The translations under genes and the position numbers were made by a program. From Allodiplogaster sudhausi (lineage: Eukaryota; Nematoda; Chromadorea; Rhabditida; Diplogasteridae): a stretch of DNA of 64,000 bases. Positions 1 through 12,738 of this stretch are shown in pieces. Below the pieces are notes generated by a model that saw only the letters and a list, made by a program, of their open reading frames with translations, did no database searches and was not told the origin of the DNA. How positions within the stretch are numbered: position 1 is the first letter of the stretch; each line of letters starts with the position of its first letter. The stretch is taken from positions 1,152,501-1,216,500 of the forward strand of contig CALZFC010000279.1 of NCBI GenBank assembly GCA_945643635.1. The letters are read 5' to 3'.

Positions 1-37
1 TAAGATAAATGTGCGAGTTAAATGATCTGTTTTGCAG

Positions 38-893
38 CACGCGTCGGATGACGTGGTGAAGATGCTGCTCGGCAACAAATGCGACATGGCAGAGAGGAGA
101 GTCGTGTCCAGGGAGAGAGGAGAGAAGGTCAGAATCGAGCTAAGGAATCAAAGGGGAGGAGCGTACTTGATACCCTAGCATTATACACCACGAAATATGT
201 CGACGCAGAGCATTTCATGATTAAATATAAGTGATTAATGACATTTTCCTGTTTAGATTTGTGATTTCATCAAATTATGAAGACTGGTTTGACCGTAAAA
301 GAAGACTTTTTTCACACTTTGGGAATAATAATATTAGAACGTTTTCTATTGATGCAAAGAGTAGTTTATATTGATTAATCTTCATAAGAAGCATCCGTGA
401 AAACTATTGATATAACAAATTACACTGGGATTTTATGGACAATTTTTCTATCCAGAAGCTTCGAATTGCAGATCGCCGCGGATCACAACATCCGCTTCCT
501 GGAGACTTCTGCCAAGGCGAACGTTCACATCGACACTGCCTTCTACGAACTCGCAGAGGCCATTCTAGAAAGGGTCTCTTTCTCTTTCTTCTCTTTCTTC
601 CTTCCCTTCTTTTTTATTACAATATTTCTTCTTTATTCATGAAGCTCTCTCTTTCCCTCCCATGTTTTATCGTTTTACATTTTGTATTTTATTTTCTTAC
701 TATTTTTAACTAGGAAAAAGATGGTCATGTAACAAAGCATATATTATAATTAATTTTTACAGATCATTGCTATTAATTTGATAATACAAACCCGGATTCT
801 TCTCAGGTGCCGAACAAGACGAACGAAGCCGACCAGTCCACTGTGAATCCCTCCGCTGCGGCCGGTGCAGCGGGCGGAGGTTGCTGCTCGTAG
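38..893 (+). CDS. rab-10: Rab10 small GTPase, 3' part (three exons)
   Basis: Three exons are visible: 38-127, 472-573 and 807-893, all joined in phase 0 with GT-AG introns; the 5' exons lie outside the window. The first carries the G4 guanine-specificity motif NKCD, the second the G5 motif ETSAK, and the last a variable tail ending in CCS, a double-cysteine end suited to geranylgeranylation. The sequence around G4 and G5 ([40 protein letters not shown]) closely resembles what I recall of C. elegans RAB-10. Rab10 proteins are membrane-anchored GTP switches for basolateral recycling and for Golgi or endosome to plasma membrane traffic. Only about 92 residues, the C-terminal half, are present, so the P-loop and switch regions cannot be checked. 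Rab8 or Rab13 is the main alternative but fits less well. Confidence 0.88.
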
Positions 894-1540
894 AAAGAAT
901 GGGTTACGGTATTTCATGGAGATGGGATACTGTATTTCGGAAGGGAAGGAACGGCTTTTGGGGGAGTGCTAGGGAAGGGGAGACGACTACTTGAGAGAGC
1001 ATTTTTAAGGAGTTCAACCCTAAATGTATTTGTCCAACATCTATTAATCGTTGTCCATATTTTTCGTAGATATCCCTGCTGTTTCATCCACAACATGGTT
1101 TGACATTATAACTAGCCTTAAACAATATAATGGTCACGTTTATTTTATTCAGTTGTTTTTCTTGTTGTTGTACTTATCAGAAGAAAAAGTCCACTTTTCG
1201 CTTCCGTGAATTGTTTCATATTTACCATGTCTCTGCTCTCCTTTCTCTCACTCTCTCCATCCATCTCTTCTTTACGCTTTCCCTCGTCGGTGTTTTCGTG
1301 AAACGGGTGGCAGAGAAACCTAATTTGACTGGCTTCTTTATTCCTGTTTTGGGCCGAGTTTACTCGGTTACGGTAATTCTTTTACGCGCCCTCCTGTCAC
1401 TCTTATGTAACGTCTAGGTTTCCCTTTTCACAGTCTAACACAATTCGTGAAATGTTCAAAATTGTACTTTGCATCTGAGAGGCCAGGGTTTCTTTATATC
1501 TGGCTAAGAGATTTGTCTAGAATTTGGTGTACAGCGAGCT

Positions 1541-1546
1541 AATAAA
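1541..1546 (+). promoter_or_regulatory. possible rab-10 poly(A) signal (AATAAA)
   Basis: An AATAAA lies about 650 bases after the rab-10 stop codon. The stretch from 894 to here has no coding signal and would be 3' UTR. The distance is long, so a closer non-canonical signal could be used instead. Confidence 0.3.
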
Positions 1547-1761
1547 TGAATGCTTGATGACGAGAAATTAGACCAAAGAAATGTAGAATTCTTTCTTCAG
1601 TTTTCACGCCCGATATAGGCGGAAACGGTTAAACGTAAGCCGAGTGAATTGTGAAATTTGCTGGGATTCCACAGCATCACCCACGTGCTAGGGGTAGATC
1701 GGACTTCTCTCAACTTTCTTCAGCCATAAGAGAGCTCTCAATGAACCGCCTCGAGGTCATC

Positions 1762-1767
1762 TTTATT
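1762..1767 (-). promoter_or_regulatory. possible poly(A) signal of the minus-strand membrane protein gene
   Basis: AATAAA on the minus strand, about 210 bases beyond the stop codon at 1976-1978. It and the rab-10 signal at 1541 fit two convergent genes ending close together. Confidence 0.35.
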
Positions 1768-1975
1768 TCTCAAAAGTGAATGGGGTGAACTCGTCGCTTT
1801 GCAATTTGAGAAGCGCGAATATAACAAAGATGTCGACAGATTCTTCAGTCATTTGGAAGGGTCGGACGCCGATTTTGCGAAGGCGGCGAGGACTCAAAAG
1901 GATAGTGGAATGTATTACAGAAAGGAATCGTTGATAAACAAAACCACAAGACACCTCCTCTTCGTCGCCGTTGCT

Positions 1976-4236
1976 CTACGTTTTCTCTACGCCAGCGAGA
2001 GAAGTGGGAGCATCCGTGGTCTGAGTGGAAGGAACCTGGGTCCGAGCGGAAGGAGCCGGGGTCTGAGTGGACAGAGATGAGGCAGGGGCCGAAATTGAAG
2101 AGGAAAGAGCCCCAGTGGCCTTCGTGGGCGTCGTGGAGCTAGAGGAGGAGGGGGACGAAGTCGGAATGGAGGACTTCGGGGGAGGGCGAGAGGTCGCGGA
2201 AACCACTCCGCTCCCTGAAGAGTCCGCTGCAACGCGACTCCTTGACTTCTGCAACATCCCACAATTTTCATTGCTGATACTTTTACATTTCTACTTCTAG
2301 TAGAAACTGACGTCGACGTCACTCTTCAGTGAGGACGATTCTTCAATCCGGTCGGCCACTTTTTCCTTCTGCAAGATCCTTTTTAATCGTTTTGAATAGA
2401 TTGGTTTTGGAAATATATGATAGGAAAGCGTGCCTTGCTGAGCGTTGAGCGTGGATGCCTCTTTTCCCTCTTTTCTCCCTTTTCCCTCTTTTCCGGCTCT
2501 TCCTTCTTCTCATCATGTTTCTCTTTCGAAGACTGAAAGGAATCGATTTCACGTCAATTAAAAAAAACGCAAGCTAAACGTGTTCTCCGTTACTCGCCTG
2601 TAACAGAAACATTTCCACTCTTTGTAACTCAAGGCAAACCTTTTTCATTCCGAGCGGTGACTGAGGAGTTGGAATCTTCTTCTGTCGATCCTAAATTTTA
2701 CGCATGTGTATTTCATTAACGGTCTCAACATTTCTGCAAGAAATGTGATCGCTAACATCCTTGCTGTCCTTTTTCTTTTTCTTCTTCTTCAACGATTCGG
2801 AGGGAGCCGACGAAATTTCAGATGTTTTCAATGGTCTCTTCGATTTCTTCCGTCTGTCCTCCTTGTCCGGTCGAATGAGCAACTTCTTGTCTTCTTTGAA
2901 GAACTCCGAAATCGACTCGTCAGTTGACTGCTTTCCCGTCGTTTTCTGAAGGGATTGTGTCTACAGGCAAGAAAGGGAGGAGACGGGGAGGGACCTCGTA
3001 TTCATCGACATCCGTGCCGCATTCGTAGGCGACATTGAGATTGGGGTCGAAGGTGACATTGAATGGTCCCGTGGTCGTTCCTCCCGTCGTTGTCTCATCC
3101 TCCACGTGAACCTCCAAACAATTATTGGAATCAAAATGGATTAGGAATGTTATTGATTTTATAAATTGATTGATTGATTGATTGTTGTCAGTCATATAAA
3201 TAAAGTAAAAAAAAATAAATAATCAATGTAAAGTAGCCGCTACCCTCCTCCCTCTCAAGCCTAACCATGTTGCCTTGGACACGTGGCTGGATTTTCAGAG
3301 GACCGCCGTATTTAATATACTTGGCCGGTATCACAAATCGGCCAGCCTTCCTTCAATGTAATAATTCTCTTCGTTATCGCCTTTTCTCCCTTTTCACCTT
3401 TCTGTTCTCTCTCTATCTCTCGCATTCCCTCTCTCCATCCTTTCATCTGCATCTATAATGATCTCTGCTCACCTTGCTTTCTCTTCCAAGGAAGTCTCTG
3501 ATTTCTGCAGACTGCCTTGCATGCTGACAGACTTCGCTGCAATAGCCACCATCATGATGAATACAGAAATTTACTCGCAGCACTCCGCACCCTCTGCTGA
3601 TTCCTGCTTGTCGACCGAGACGGGGACCGACTTGGGCTTTGGCTTTTTCGTACACTCAGAGGAAGAGTACTCCATGCTACTCCTCAGCGCACTTTTCTGG
3701 TCCTGAGTACTATCTAAAAATTAAATATTAGTATTTATTCTCCCTCTGCTGACAATGAGGGCAAACGGGAACGATCTCTATTTTTGATAACGAAAGAGGG
3801 GAAGCACCAGGTTGTGATAATTAAGGAGAGACCACGAAACCGAAAGAGAGAGAGAGAGAGAGAGAGAGAAGGAGAGAAGGGGTAGAGTTATACCAGGCAG
3901 AGTCGAGCAGACGCGGGCGGTGCTGATGGAGGTGGGTTTGTTCTTCTTCATCTTCTTGCGCCGTTTGCCGTCGAGAACTTCTCTCTTCGGCTGCTTCCTC
4001 CTCTGCTTAATGTATCTCTGATGGAGACACCACACCATGAGGAATCCGATGAGGACTACGACCAGCAACACAGAAACCACGGGCACTGCCCATAGCTTTC
4101 CTCTTTAAAAAATATTTAAATTATACCTTAAAGAAGGTAGCATAATATCTTAACGAGCAGATAGATCGGAATATGCTAGCTCTAAGAGAGAAACATACAA
4201 GCCGCTCGTAGTTACGTCCTCATCCGACTCAGTTGC
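1976..4236 (-). CDS. single-pass membrane protein with long charged, Ser/Thr/Pro-rich cytoplasmic tail (5' end not found)
   Basis: Eleven exons join without a stop: 4199-4236, 3894-4102, 3575-3713, 3473-3536, 3266-3346, 3111-2965, 2945-2757, 2690-2640, 2532-2434, 2368-2312 and 2248-1976, about 448 residues. An acidic Thr-rich stretch (ATESDEDVTTSG) precedes one hydrophobic segment (VPVVSVLLVVVLIGFLMVW) followed at once by a basic run (KQRRKQPKR), which predicts a type I topology with the tail inside. The tail has an acidic Tyr-containing part, then Lys/Glu-rich coiled or disordered repeats, and ends in about 90 residues of Ser/Thr/Pro. The exon ending at 2434 uses a GC donor. Further exons may lie upstream at 4493-4519 (EPVVPMASI) and near 4398, in matching phase, but I could not close the 5' end or find a signal peptide. 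I do not recognise the family; a cell-surface receptor or adhesion protein is an inference from topology only. Confidence 0.6.
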
Positions 4237-5286
4237 CTAAAGAATGCTAATACAATAATTTGTCAGTATCTTGCTTTAGGTTCATTTTATTCGCTGATCA
4301 GCGTAATTCTTTAAGTATTCATGTTCTAAGGAAAAAGCAAAAATAGAAGCCCTGATGAAGGAGGACGTTGTTTCGGCCACGGCCGACAGCTCTGGGCTCT
4401 AAAATTAATATCGCATTGGTTTTATAAAAATAAAATGTGTTAACTCTTCGAATATAAAAACAAGACACGTTAAAGAGTGAAAAGATAATAACAATGGAGG
4501 CCATTGGGACGACTGGCTCCTGAGTGGGAAGGCGGCGTCAATGATTCCTTTTGGGCTCGAAAATTGATTCCTTTCGTCCTGCTATTCTTTGCCTTAAGGG
4601 CTACGTGCAATTAATGCACTTTTTGCATTGTCATATTAGTTCCTAAGCACTAACAGATTCTGAACTATGCTTTATTTTATGTAGAATATCTATGCCGTCT
4701 CAGTTGATGTGAAGATTCATATGTCGTTTATTTCGGATCCAAGTGAAGATGAAAAAGGAAATAAGGAGGCAGGGAGAAAAAGCCGAGAAAGAAAGGAACA
4801 ATGAAACTTCAATACTTATAAAATGAATAATTTCTACTATTTTAAATTAATCTTGGTTCGTTGCGCCTCGGAGCCGCTCGATCCGTATCTCCTGGCTCCT
4901 TGGCGGCACTGTATTTACGCAAGTTCGGTCTATTCGCGTCAGCAGACTAGCTTCCATTCGAAAGGAAGTCGAAAAATGAAGTGACCTTACTAAAATACCT
5001 CAAGATTTGAGTTAAATGTGTTGATGCCGTAAATCTAGATGAAAATAAAAGTGGAGATGAATATCGGACAGTTATAAGAGGAATTGTTGCTTTATTCAAA
5101 GCATGTGCATAGTTTTTCACAATCTGAGGCTGTGGATGCAACGGTATTTTCAAACAATTTCTGGATAGATCGCATCTTTATACTGCTGCCAAGAGGGTTA
5201 TAAAAAATTGCCCGCTTTCCTTGTGCGGCTTGAAATTAGGAACCTTGCCACAGAGGCACAAAATTAGATTCGCCCTTTGTATAGTA

Positions 5287-5349
5287 TCTCTCTCTCTCTC
5301 TCACTCGCTCTCCCTCTCTCTCTCGTTCTCTCGCTCCCTTCATCAGATA

Positions 5350-5406
<57 letters not shown>
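5287..5406. repeat. opposed (CT)n and (GA)n microsatellites forming an inverted repeat
   Basis: A CT tract at about 5287-5340 is followed after a short ATCAGATAA-containing spacer by a GA tract at 5349-5406. Because GA is the complement of CT, the pair makes a long imperfect hairpin. Confidence 0.8.
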
Positions 5407-5408
<2 letters not shown>

Positions 5409-5619
5409 CCTCTTCCTTTCTCTTACCAAACTGCCCACTAACGATGCCACTGCCCTCCGATTTGGGAGAGATGAAACGATGAGATAAAGCGGCTGGCAGA
5501 AAGGATGAACCGTTCCGCATCCGAGCCCCGGGGAGGCATTCTCCATGTGGCACGACCGATGTTGCATTTATTTTCATATTTCACCTTTGTTGGCCAAGCC
5601 GAGGGAGAGAAGCGAGAGG

Positions 5620-5990
5620 TACATTAAGAGAGAGAGAGAGAGAGGTAGAGTTTTGGGGAATTAGACAGGGAGAGGGACAGAGAGAGAAAGACAGACAGAG
5701 ACAAAGAGAGAGACATAGAGACTGAGACAAAGAGAGAGAACAAGACAGAGATGGAGAGGGAGACGGAGAGAGGAAGAGAGGGAGAGACACAGAGAGACGG
5801 AGAGCTTTAGAGAGAACTAAGGGGACCATCCTACAAAAATGCAAAAAAAAAAATACGAAAGGTACGAGATCTGCATACTTGCATCCGGGGAGTGCTGCTG
5901 ACGAAAGTAAAGATGAGCAAGTACTAGCATGATCACACTTTCTAGCTGTGGAGACACACACACACACACAGAGAGAGAGAGGGAGATTAA
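5620..5990. repeat. GA-rich low-complexity tract with a short (AC)n
   Basis: GAGA/GACAGA repeats with interruptions fill 5620-5820. An (AC)n then (GA)n tract follows near 5953-5980. Confidence 0.8.
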
Positions 5991-6436
5991 GGATACAGCA
6001 GAAAGAAAAGTATATAACGCAGGGAGGAGAGGGCGAGAGGTAGGATGAAGGTGAAAGGGGAATGTCTAAAACAAAGGGAATATCCTCATTCCCTTTGGCA
6101 TTTCGGTCTGATTCATCTCTCTGTGACAAAAGATCGTCCTCTCTACCTCTACACATGTACATATGTATGTATCTCTTTCTCTCTGACTCTCTCACTCACT
6201 CTCTATCTAGCTTCCTCAATCTCTCTGTCTCTCTCGTCCCTCTCCTCCTGTCATTGTCTTTCTCTCATTTCGTTTTCTCTTTCGCTCACGAGCTCAACTG
6301 CTCTGGTCAACCGGCTTTGTTGCATCATTTGCTAGCCCTCTAATTCTCTTCTTTTAGCATCTTCACGACAGTCTCCTACCTCACAAGATCTTCATGCTGT
6401 CTCTTCCTCATTCTCTCTATCTCCCTCTACTATCAC

Positions 6437-6475
<39 letters not shown>

Positions 6476-6926
6476 GATCTCGCACAAGAGCCGATATCCT
6501 TCCTTCACACATTTAGCAGATGATAATACGCTCCTTTGGCTGCCGATATTTTTCTCGCATCTTTTCTTTGACTTCTGCTTCATTTTCTTGAAATATAATA
6601 TGAAACTATTTTAAAACACGATTACCAATTATCATAATATATATTTACTATATGCGTTTCATGTATTCACGCAGATAATTCTCTTTCTTCTCGGAGCTAT
6701 ATTTCTTCTTGTCTTTTTGTGCCCGCGCAGCCCACTCAAATGAGTCAATTATCGTTGACTCGGAACACTATTAATAATGAAGAATAAAATGAGACGGACA
6801 GCATTGCAAAAAGTGGCTGACCGGTCGACTCAGTGAAGCTTAAGCTTAATTGCCGCTAGGCTAGTCTAACCCCTCATCTGTCAAGCGTCTTCGCTCGACA
6901 GATCCCTCTAAAATTTCTTCGTTTTC

Positions 6927-7143
6927 TTGGACTCATTATCTCTCTCTCTCTCTCTATCCATCTCGCACGCTCTCTCTCTCTCTCTCTGCCTCACTCTCTT
7001 TCTCTCTCTCTCTATTCATCTCGCACGCTCTCTCTCTCTCTCTCTCTGCCTCACTCTCTTTCTCTCTCTCTCTATTCATCTCGCACGCTCTCTCTCTCTC
7101 TCTCTGCCTCACTCTCTTTCTCTCTCTCTATTCATCTCGCACG

Positions 7144-7181
<38 letters not shown>

Positions 7182-7205
7182 GTCTGTCTGTCTCTCTATC
7201 TCGTT
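6927..7205. repeat. CT minisatellite, unit about 60 bp, roughly four copies
   Basis: A higher-order unit repeats: a TCTCGCACG core, a run of CT, then TGCCTCACTCTCTTT and more CT before the next core. Cores lie near 6961, 7020, 7080 and 7135, and the units differ mainly in CT number. This suggests unequal exchange or slippage acting on a compound unit rather than on a simple dinucleotide. Confidence 0.8.
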
Positions 7206-8698
7206 CCCTAGTTTTCCCCCATTTCCCTCTCGTTCACTGCCTCGATCTTCTCCCTCCCACAGGTTTCATTCTTTCTCACAATCAGCTTCTACTATTACAA
7301 TTTTATCAACTTATTCGAAATCTTTGTGATGAAAATACTTATGTAAATGTGGTCTCTCTCTCTCTACTCATAAAATACGGTTTTATTTGTGCCTCCTTTC
7401 TCATGCTAAAAATGTGTGCATACACATAAAGCAACATTCCGAAAAGCTTAAATGATTAGCTGATTGTCACTGCCTTGGCGGAAACCAACATCGCTGTGCA
7501 TTCAGTCCTGGCCTGAGGGAGATGATCAAATGGCTGGTTTATCTGCTTCCTGTTGTCCAGTCACCTAAATGGAGATGCCAAAGGGAAAGTTGCGTATCTG
7601 ACTAAGCGAAGGCAATTGTTGTTTCACTCCCTTCGATGGCATTCCACCGGTTCGTGAGTTGCCACCCTCGAATTCCTCTGTCATGATGACTGTGCTGCTT
7701 TTTCCTATCTCAACCCTTGGCGACCTTCCATTTCTCAGCCTAGCTTGCTCATCTCGCATGCTTCATCTCTTGAGCCCCTCTCCCACGTCGCCCCCTCTGC
7801 CAGCACCCGAGGTCGAGCGGGTCCAGGTTGCACGAGAGGGCGGCAGTGCAGCCGCATGCATACTCGGCTTGAGACCCTCATCGAAGGCGGAACTCGTTAT
7901 GTTTCTCTCTCTCTCACTCTCTCTCACTCTTTCTCTCTCGCTCAATCTCTCTCGGCTCACGTTAATTCAATGCCAGTCAGCCATTTCTTAGACGGCGCCG
8001 CATAGCAAGCTGATCTCGAGAGGCAGAGAAAAAGAGAGAGAGATAGAGAGAGAGAGGGAGAGAGAAAACCCCTGTGAGACGCAGAGAGTAGGATATGAAA
8101 GGGTCCTTCCAAAGTAAAATGTGCACTCTTCGCTCTGCTGCACTTACAAAAGAGAGTTCGCTCCTCTGCCGTCTCGACTGTCAATCATCAGCACTTACGG
8201 GTCAATCTACTGTGTTTTAAAAAAAAATATAATTTGTCCTATTTTATTTATTGGTTCATAATTATGTTGAAATAGTCGTATCCTCTATTATTATATTACT
8301 TTCTCTCACTCACCAACTCTGTCTCCCTCCATCCTTTTCTCTTCCATGATCTCCCTCTCCGCCCCTCTCTCTCTCTCACACACACATGTTTTCGTTCAAT
8401 TTCCATTCTGATATCTGTATTCCACCCGCCCACCCCTCATTTATCTCCGTCCCTGAGATCATATTTAATCTGTGAAAGATTTTGAATCTTTCGAATGAGG
8501 GAGTCGAAAATCATGATAAAATAATGAATCTGAACAGCAAAGTTGTCTCTCGTGGATTCAGATCAAGACTATTTTCCTTCTTGTGTCTTTGCTTTTCTTG
8601 CAAGCATTCTTCTTCGCTTCCTCTTTCTCTTTCCAATTATTCACAATTGCAAAGTCTTCCCTCTTAAGCGGAAAGAGTCAAGTGTGCATTGGCTCTGC

Positions 8699-9054
8699 TT
8701 TCTATCTCTGTCTCTCTCTCCCTCACTCTCTCTCTCTCTCTCTCTCCCTCTCGTCCCCCATTTCACTTTCCCCCCCCCCCTCTCTCTCTCTTTCTCTTCC
8801 TCTTTTTCTCTCTTTCTTTTCTGCTCTCTTCCCACCTCCTCTCAGCAGCATTCCATTTTTCCTTCGTCTGTTTCCCTTTCTTCTTCATTGTCCCATTCGG
8901 GCGTTCGCTTGCGAAGGGAACGGCTTTGTTGTTTTCTAAATGAATCCGTTCAAGCAAATGCAAATGTTTCAGCTTTATTTGGCCCCTCCTCTCTCGCACT
9001 CTTCCGTTCTCTGTCGCTCTTTATCTCACTCTCTCATCTCATCTCATCTCTCTT

Positions 9055-9091
<37 letters not shown>

Positions 9092-9115
9092 CCTTCACTC
9101 TCTCATCAGGTCAAG
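8699..9115. repeat. CT-rich low-complexity block with a C-run
   Basis: CT tracts at about 8703-8755, 8780-8830 and 9050-9090, with a run of about 11 cytosines near 8770. The overlapping open frames in several reading frames here reflect composition only. Confidence 0.75.
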
Positions 9116-11163
9116 CAGAGTCCTAATCCATTGTTGCCTGAATCTCAGCCGAAATGCTCAATCCGAGTTTATTGTCATGACCGATGGACAAACGAATGTT
9201 ATTTGAATTAAAGCGTTAGGCAAGATCGATTTCAGTAATGCAGAAACGCATTCTGCAACTTTCACCTATGGGCGTTACATGGAACAAGAAGCTGTGATTG
9301 AGAATTTATATTTAAACATTGTACGCGCGAATGCCGGTCTTAGAACAAGGAAAACTGTGCTTTTCCTCTCCGATCACCACTCAATACGCTGATCGAGATT
9401 AGGGATATCACCAATGGCGCCCACCCTCAAGCTCTTTCTCAAGCAAATGAGGTATCTATCTCCCTCTCACTCTCTAACTCTCTCACTCTCTCCCTCCCAT
9501 ACATTATCTCTTTTTCTCTTGCATACTTTGTATCTCTATGTTTCTCACCCATATTCTCTCGCCGGCTCGCTAGTCTTTTGAGATCCTGTTTATGGCGAAG
9601 CTTTTTCTCGCCATTAACAATCGCAATCTCACTCTCTTCCTCCACTGTCTCTCTCTGTCTCTCTCTCCCTCTTTCTCTGTCTCATTGTCTTCCTAAACCT
9701 CCTACAACTTTCGCTCTCCTACTCATCCATTCACTTTCTTCTCATTGCCCGCTTCTCGATCTCTTTCTATCGATAGAAGCTAGCATTTATTGATCATTTC
9801 AATATCGTAATTTCCCGTATCTATGATATCCCTTTGTTTCCATAATTTCTGCTTGCCTTGACTAACTTCTCTTCGCTTCTCCTAGCAAGGATACCGTAAC
9901 CTGTTGTTCTAATTACAGGAATAGCCAATCGACACTTCACTTCAGTATATCGATGCTCATCGCTTCTGAAGGTTGGAAGTTCCATAATTACTAATTTATA
10001 TATAATATTCTAATATTTTAAATAGTGTTCTTTTGGCACAGAAAAGTACCAAAAAATCAAGTCTATGTTTGCGCTCGTATTTTCCCATTCCTAGACTTTT
10101 TTTAATCTCTCTCGGCTGATTGACGATCTCGTGAAAAGGATACTAATCGGTTCTTCTCACTCGCTATTGTTCTTCCAATAATTTTTTTGTCTCGTTATCT
10201 TCCTCTCCCTCTCTCTCGCTGTCTCTTTTCTCCATCTTTATCACTGTCTCTCTCTCTCTCGCTCTGTCTTTCTCTCGTCTCTCTCTCTCTCTCTCCTTGT
10301 CTCCCCGCCAAGGACATCAATGAGGAAAGGTGCATCTGGCACCCTCGAGGCATTCAAAGCGAAGGCAGATAAAAAATCATTGGGTAAAAGAGAAAGCTAA
10401 CGGCTTTTGACGAGAAGGAAAAAAACGAGATTGCCTCTGGCAGACCTACCCGACGAGAGACCTGGATCAAAGCAATAAGAGAGAGATAAGGTTGGAGGAA
10501 GGAAAGGTGAGAGGCCGGCAAGCCTAAGAAGATGGAGACCTGAGATACGCGCGAAGCCAATCGTCAGACAACCACGGAGAGAGAGAGAGCGGGAGAGAGA
10601 TAGGTAGAGAGAGAGAGGGAGAGCGAGATAGCTAGAGAGAGAGAGAGAGAGAGAGAGAGCGAACGTGCAGCGGGTGCAAAGAAAGGTGTTGCAGAGGGGC
10701 CAGAGGGAGGGGTGCGAAACAAACGATGCCAGAGGCGGAGGAAGGGGGGGAGGGGATTACCCGGATTGGCTGTCCAACTCGACCTGGCAAAAAAGGGAAA
10801 GTCACTCATTAGCCCGGTGCCTGCCCCGGCCGCCTCCTTTCGCTCTCTCTTGACTCCTCTTTCCTGCTTTCACCTGCCCGCTCTGTGTTTCGATGTGTTT
10901 TTGTGCACTGCCTATTCCTGCCGACACAGAGACGTTTCATCACGGCGAACTTTCTCATCCCCTTTTTCACTCTCTCCCTCCTTCTCTCTCTCCCTCTCTC
11001 ACTCTCTCCCTCCCTCTCACCCTCTCTCACTCTCTCCTTCCCCTCTCTCTCCCTCTCTCAATCCCAAATCCGCATACGGATCCCTTAGCAGACAGGCGGA
11101 TACCGTGAAAATACCGTGATGCCAAATTAGCGCTGTCCATTATCGATATGGCCGGATGCGTGC

Positions 11164-11180
11164 GGGGGGGGGGGGGGGGG
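11164..11180 (+). repeat. poly-G run of 17
   Basis: An uninterrupted G-run lies in the upstream region of the carboxypeptidase gene. It can form a G-quadruplex and its length is a likely assembly weak point. Confidence 0.85.
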
Positions 11181-11737
11181 TGAGAGTGATAGGCTGGGAA
11201 AGAGGGGAGAGAGTGGGAAGAGCCAGGCTACAAGAAAAGCAGCCGCCTTGTGTACTTCTGCCAATTAGTGCAACATCGCGTCAAAGTTTTGCAGAAAAAA
11301 AGAGGTTCAGTTTCACACGAGCTCTCTTCCTTAAGCTGGCTTAGAATCTGCAGCCTAAGTAAGTGTTAAATAACCTTGGGGATACTGAGCTGGCGAATTT
11401 TTTTTGTTGTTGCTTATATGCGGTAAAGTGATAGAGGTTTTCGTAAAAGAGATTCGGCTTTTAACGTCATTCTCTTATCAGGGCAGCGGGGTTTATCCCG
11501 TAAAGACTGACGCTTTACTGCGACTGCTGGTGTGAAGAGCTGAGAGAGCCTGAAAAGATTAAGTTAAAGTTAAATCGCTATATGTCTACATTATCGCTGG
11601 CTGATCGTAGCAAGGCCAATATCAAGAGCGTACAAACTGATTTACTAAATCTAAATGAAGTGGATCTGTCTGCTGCAGACTCGTCCGAGTAGATCAGCGA
11701 GTCGTGAGAGAGGCCAGCGAAGAGCGAGGGAAGTGGC

Positions 11738-12707
11738 ATGCGAGGGCCCCTCGCCGCGCAGCCCACGGCGCTCCTCCTCCAACTTCTCCTCTGTCTCCTT
11801 CTCTTCAGGGCGAGGTACTGTATCTGAGCACTCTTCAAGAGTTAAGGTTTGAATCTCCCGCCAACCTGGTAGCATTGTCAGGTTGTCTTCGGCGTTGTCT
11901 CCCTCTGCCGCCCGCTTCTACGTGCTGCGCGTCGTTCCTCGAAGCAACGACGGCCTTCGAGCACTCGACGCTCTCCGCGCACTCGATCATGCTATTGATG
12001 TTCTCTTTCTCTCTTTCTCTTGCTATCTCGCTTTCTCTCTTTCTCTAGCTCCCTCTCGTCTACAATAGTTGAGTCGAAATAACATGAGAATGAGTGAATT
12101 GGAATGCAGATTGACTTCTGGAAGGACGCGTCTCACGTGGGCGACTACGCGGACATCATGATCTCCGACCGTTTCCGTCCCTTTCTCCAGCATCGTCTCG
12201 ACGCCTTTGACGTCGCGTGGAATGTCACTGTGCCTGATGTCGAGAAGTTGGTGCCTCGTCATCATTACAGTAATCCTTTCTCATATTTGATTTGCATCGG
12301 TCGCACCAATTCCGCTGAAAACACTGTTGTTTTGCACAAGTAGCCATATTATTCAGCGCCATTTTTAAATTTTCCAGTCTTCAGTTTTTCTCACAAAAAG
12401 TGTCACCCTGCTAACAAAAAGCCTTGAAAGTATTTCTTGTTTCTCTGTACTGTTATTGTCCGCCGTTCTGCCTCCGGCTCTATTACTCACGCATCCTTGA
12501 ATTCCTCCTAGCTTTTGATGGAATAGGTCATGTTCCCCTTGTCTCATTCCGTGGCATCTTCCCTCGGGCAGTTCCTCCTAAGGTCGTTCCGCTGCGCGTG
12601 TTCCATCCTTACGCGGATATTCACATGGCAAAGGGCAGCCATTCCCAATCTGCAAAGCCGCATCTCTTCCGTAGTGCGCCCTTACATCAGCGAACCACAT
12701 TCCTGAT

Positions 12708-12738
<31 letters not shown>

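Larger units (their letters stand above)
4520..11737. other. 7-kb spacer, microsatellites, no gene recognised
   Basis: No run of exons with matching phase and splice sites was found. The longer open frames are low-complexity by-products of CT/GA tracts, for example 5581-6195 (-), 6045-6343 (+), 8543-9211 (+) and 10712-11119 (+). It may hold the missing 5' exons of the upstream minus-strand gene and the promoter of the carboxypeptidase gene. A short minus-strand frame near 4860-4955 could be an exon, but two frames are equally open. Confidence 0.6.

Noticed and set aside
1130..1417. 95-codon plus-strand frame after rab-10
   Set aside because: It lies in the presumed 3' UTR of rab-10 and has a composition typical of AT/CT-rich non-coding DNA.
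5581..6343. Long open frames rich in Leu and Ser, or in Arg and Glu, over CT/GA tracts
   Set aside because: Their composition is dictated by the dinucleotide repeat, several frames are open at once, and none has domains or splice structure. The same applies to 8543-9211, 34623-35495, 40558-41073, 43472-43931, 47170-47818 and 55377-56221.
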